Source of the DNA: Cellulomonadaceae bacterium
GTDB taxonomy: Bacteria > Actinomycetota > Actinomycetes > Actinomycetales > Cellulomonadaceae
Direction of reading: 5' to 3'
DNA: 7,561 bases
Assembly: GCA_031283115.1 (NCBI GenBank)
Contig: JAITCK010000051.1
Span: 1-7,561 of the forward strand
Part shown: piece after piece, positions 6,900 to 7,561 of the stretch
How the letters are laid out: each line of letters starts with the position of its first letter
Position numbering within the stretch: the first letter of the stretch is position 1
The notes under the pieces: model-generated
Database searches by the model: none
What the model saw: only the letters and a program-made list of their open reading frames with translations
Told to the model about the DNA's origin: nothing
Position numbers and translations under genes: made by a program

Positions 6900-6992
6900 A
6901 TCGCCTATCCCTGAAGGAGATAATCGCCCTGACCTGTGGTTTCTTAGGTTTGTTTAGTCCTGTTTATGTGCGACTGCGACCTCGTTGCGAAC

Positions 6993-7561
6993 CTACTGGA
7001 CGCGGGTGACGTTCATGGACCAGACGACGTTGACGTTGGACGGTGACGTGGTACCGGTTTGGCTCGGGTCCACGTAGATGGTGTTGGACGTGCCAGAAGT
7101 CGGGTCCATCCAGATGTAGAAGGTCTGCCCGCCGGAGGGAACGGTGAGGGTGATCGACCGGGTCATCTGCGTGATGGTGTTGTTCGCAGGTGGCTGGAAC
7201 GTCCAGGTCTTCGATCCCAGCACCGTGTTGCCCGACGACGTGGACGTCGACAGGCTCGCCTGCATCCAGGTGATGCCACCAGAGCCGTCAATCGCGTCGC
7301 CCTGCACCGTATAGGTAATCACCCACACACCCTGCGACAGGGTCACACCGTTACCCGACAAGGTCGGTGCCGGAGCGCCCGCTGAGCTATACGTTGAGCC
7401 CGTGTAGAACAGGGGCAGCACGCCCGTGCCGTAGGTGCCGTTGCCGTTAGTGCCACCCGACGTGGTCCCTGTGCCACCCGACTGGTAGAAGTAGCCGCCA
7501 GCCAGCGAACCACTGACACCCTGGACACCTTGTGCGCCTTGGGCACCGTCAGCGCCCGCAG
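6993..7561 (-). CDS. Collagen-like protein with beta-rich C-terminal head, 5' part beyond the window
   Basis: On the - strand the frame is open from the right edge to TAG at 6993-6995, giving 188 visible residues. The first part has five Gly-X-Y triplets (7512-7556: GAD, GAQ, GAQ, GVQ, GVS), so a longer stem and the start codon probably lie outside. The head begins GSLAGGYFY, passes a Gly/Thr/Ser-rich loop, then GVTLSQGVWVITY, and ends MNVTRVQ. These landmarks align with the + strand cassette at 6170-6751, so the two heads are paralogues, although the middles differ and this one has no Cys. Collagen-like stems with C1q/BclA-like heads form trimeric surface fibres or phage fibres; which applies here cannot be told. 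A GTG at 7421 would give a 142-residue protein, but the frame and homology continue upstream of it, so it is not the true start. This could be the expressed copy if its promoter lies to the right. Confidence 0.8.
   Translation of the reverse strand, partial: AGADGAQGAQGVQGVSGSLAGGYFYQSGGTGTTSGGTNGNGTYGTGVLPLFYTGSTYSSAGAPAPTLSGNGVTLSQGVWVITYTVQGDAIDGSGGITWMQASLSTSTSSGNTVLGSKTWTFQPPANNTITQMTRSITLTVPSGGQTFYIWMDPTSGTSNTIYVDPSQTGTTSPSNVNVVWSMNVTRVQ
7527..7559 (-). repeat. Right arm of inverted repeat shared by the two collagen-like stems
   Basis: This is the reverse-complement partner of 6131-6163 (29/33 identical, 12-bp perfect core at 7536-7547). It ends at the window edge, so the repeat may continue further right into the unseen stem. 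The two arms bracket about 1.36 kb that contains both alternative heads and the central dyad. Confidence 0.7.

Noticed and set aside
6914..6947. AAGGAGA Shine-Dalgarno-like sequence at 6914-6920 in the convergent spacer
   Set aside because: No ATG or TTG follows at suitable distance, and the only GTG (6936) meets a stop after three codons; probably chance, though it could matter if the segment has been rearranged.
6010..7561. Diversity-generating retroelement explanation for the variable heads
   Set aside because: No reverse transcriptase and no template/variable repeat pair with adenine-biased differences is visible; the two heads are paralogues in opposite orientation.

Overview
The window looks like chromosomal DNA of a high-GC Gram-positive bacterium, most likely an actinomycete (Actinomycetota). 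The basis is the GC-rich coding sequence, the frequent GTG starts, and two genes whose GTG start lies six bases after a TAnnnT -10 box with no Shine-Dalgarno sequence, as in leaderless actinobacterial transcription. The lineage is inferred, not proven. There are six protein-coding regions, two of them cut by the window edges, and no rRNA, tRNA, CRISPR array or insertion sequence.

Left part (1-3642): three co-directional + strand genes. They are the C-terminal ~455 residues of a family-5 (oligopeptide/dipeptide type) ABC solute-binding protein, a probable TPR lipoprotein (1454-2092), and a two-domain GT2 glycosyltransferase-methyltransferase (2089-3642) with a 100-residue Lys/Ala/Pro-rich tail. 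The last two overlap by GTGA and are probably translationally coupled. This part suggests cell-envelope uptake and surface-glycan work.

Middle (3643-5068): a 151-bp intergenic region carries three 11-bp repeats at an exact 23-bp period and a predicted leaderless promoter. It drives an AAA_14/DUF4143 ATPase with a C-terminal PD-(D/E)XK-like motif.

Right part (5134-7561): this is the most interesting region. A complete tyrosine recombinase (R-K-H-R-H-Y all present) is followed 25 bp later by a + strand open reading frame with 15 Gly-X-Y (collagen-like) triplets and a beta-rich C-terminal head, but no convincing start codon. Facing it on the - strand, and running off the right edge, is a second collagen-like protein whose head is a diverged paralogue of the first. 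The two stems contain a 33-bp near-identical inverted repeat (29/33, with a perfect 12-bp core) just before the heads. A 39-nt dyad symmetry lies between the convergent 3' ends.

My main hypothesis is a recombinase-driven inversion of about 1.4 kb that swaps alternative C-terminal heads onto one expressed collagen-like surface stem, by analogy with pilin shufflons and phage tail-fibre inversion. The recombinase, the paralogous opposed heads and the inverted repeat are visible in the sequence. The inversion itself and the identity of the crossover site are inference.
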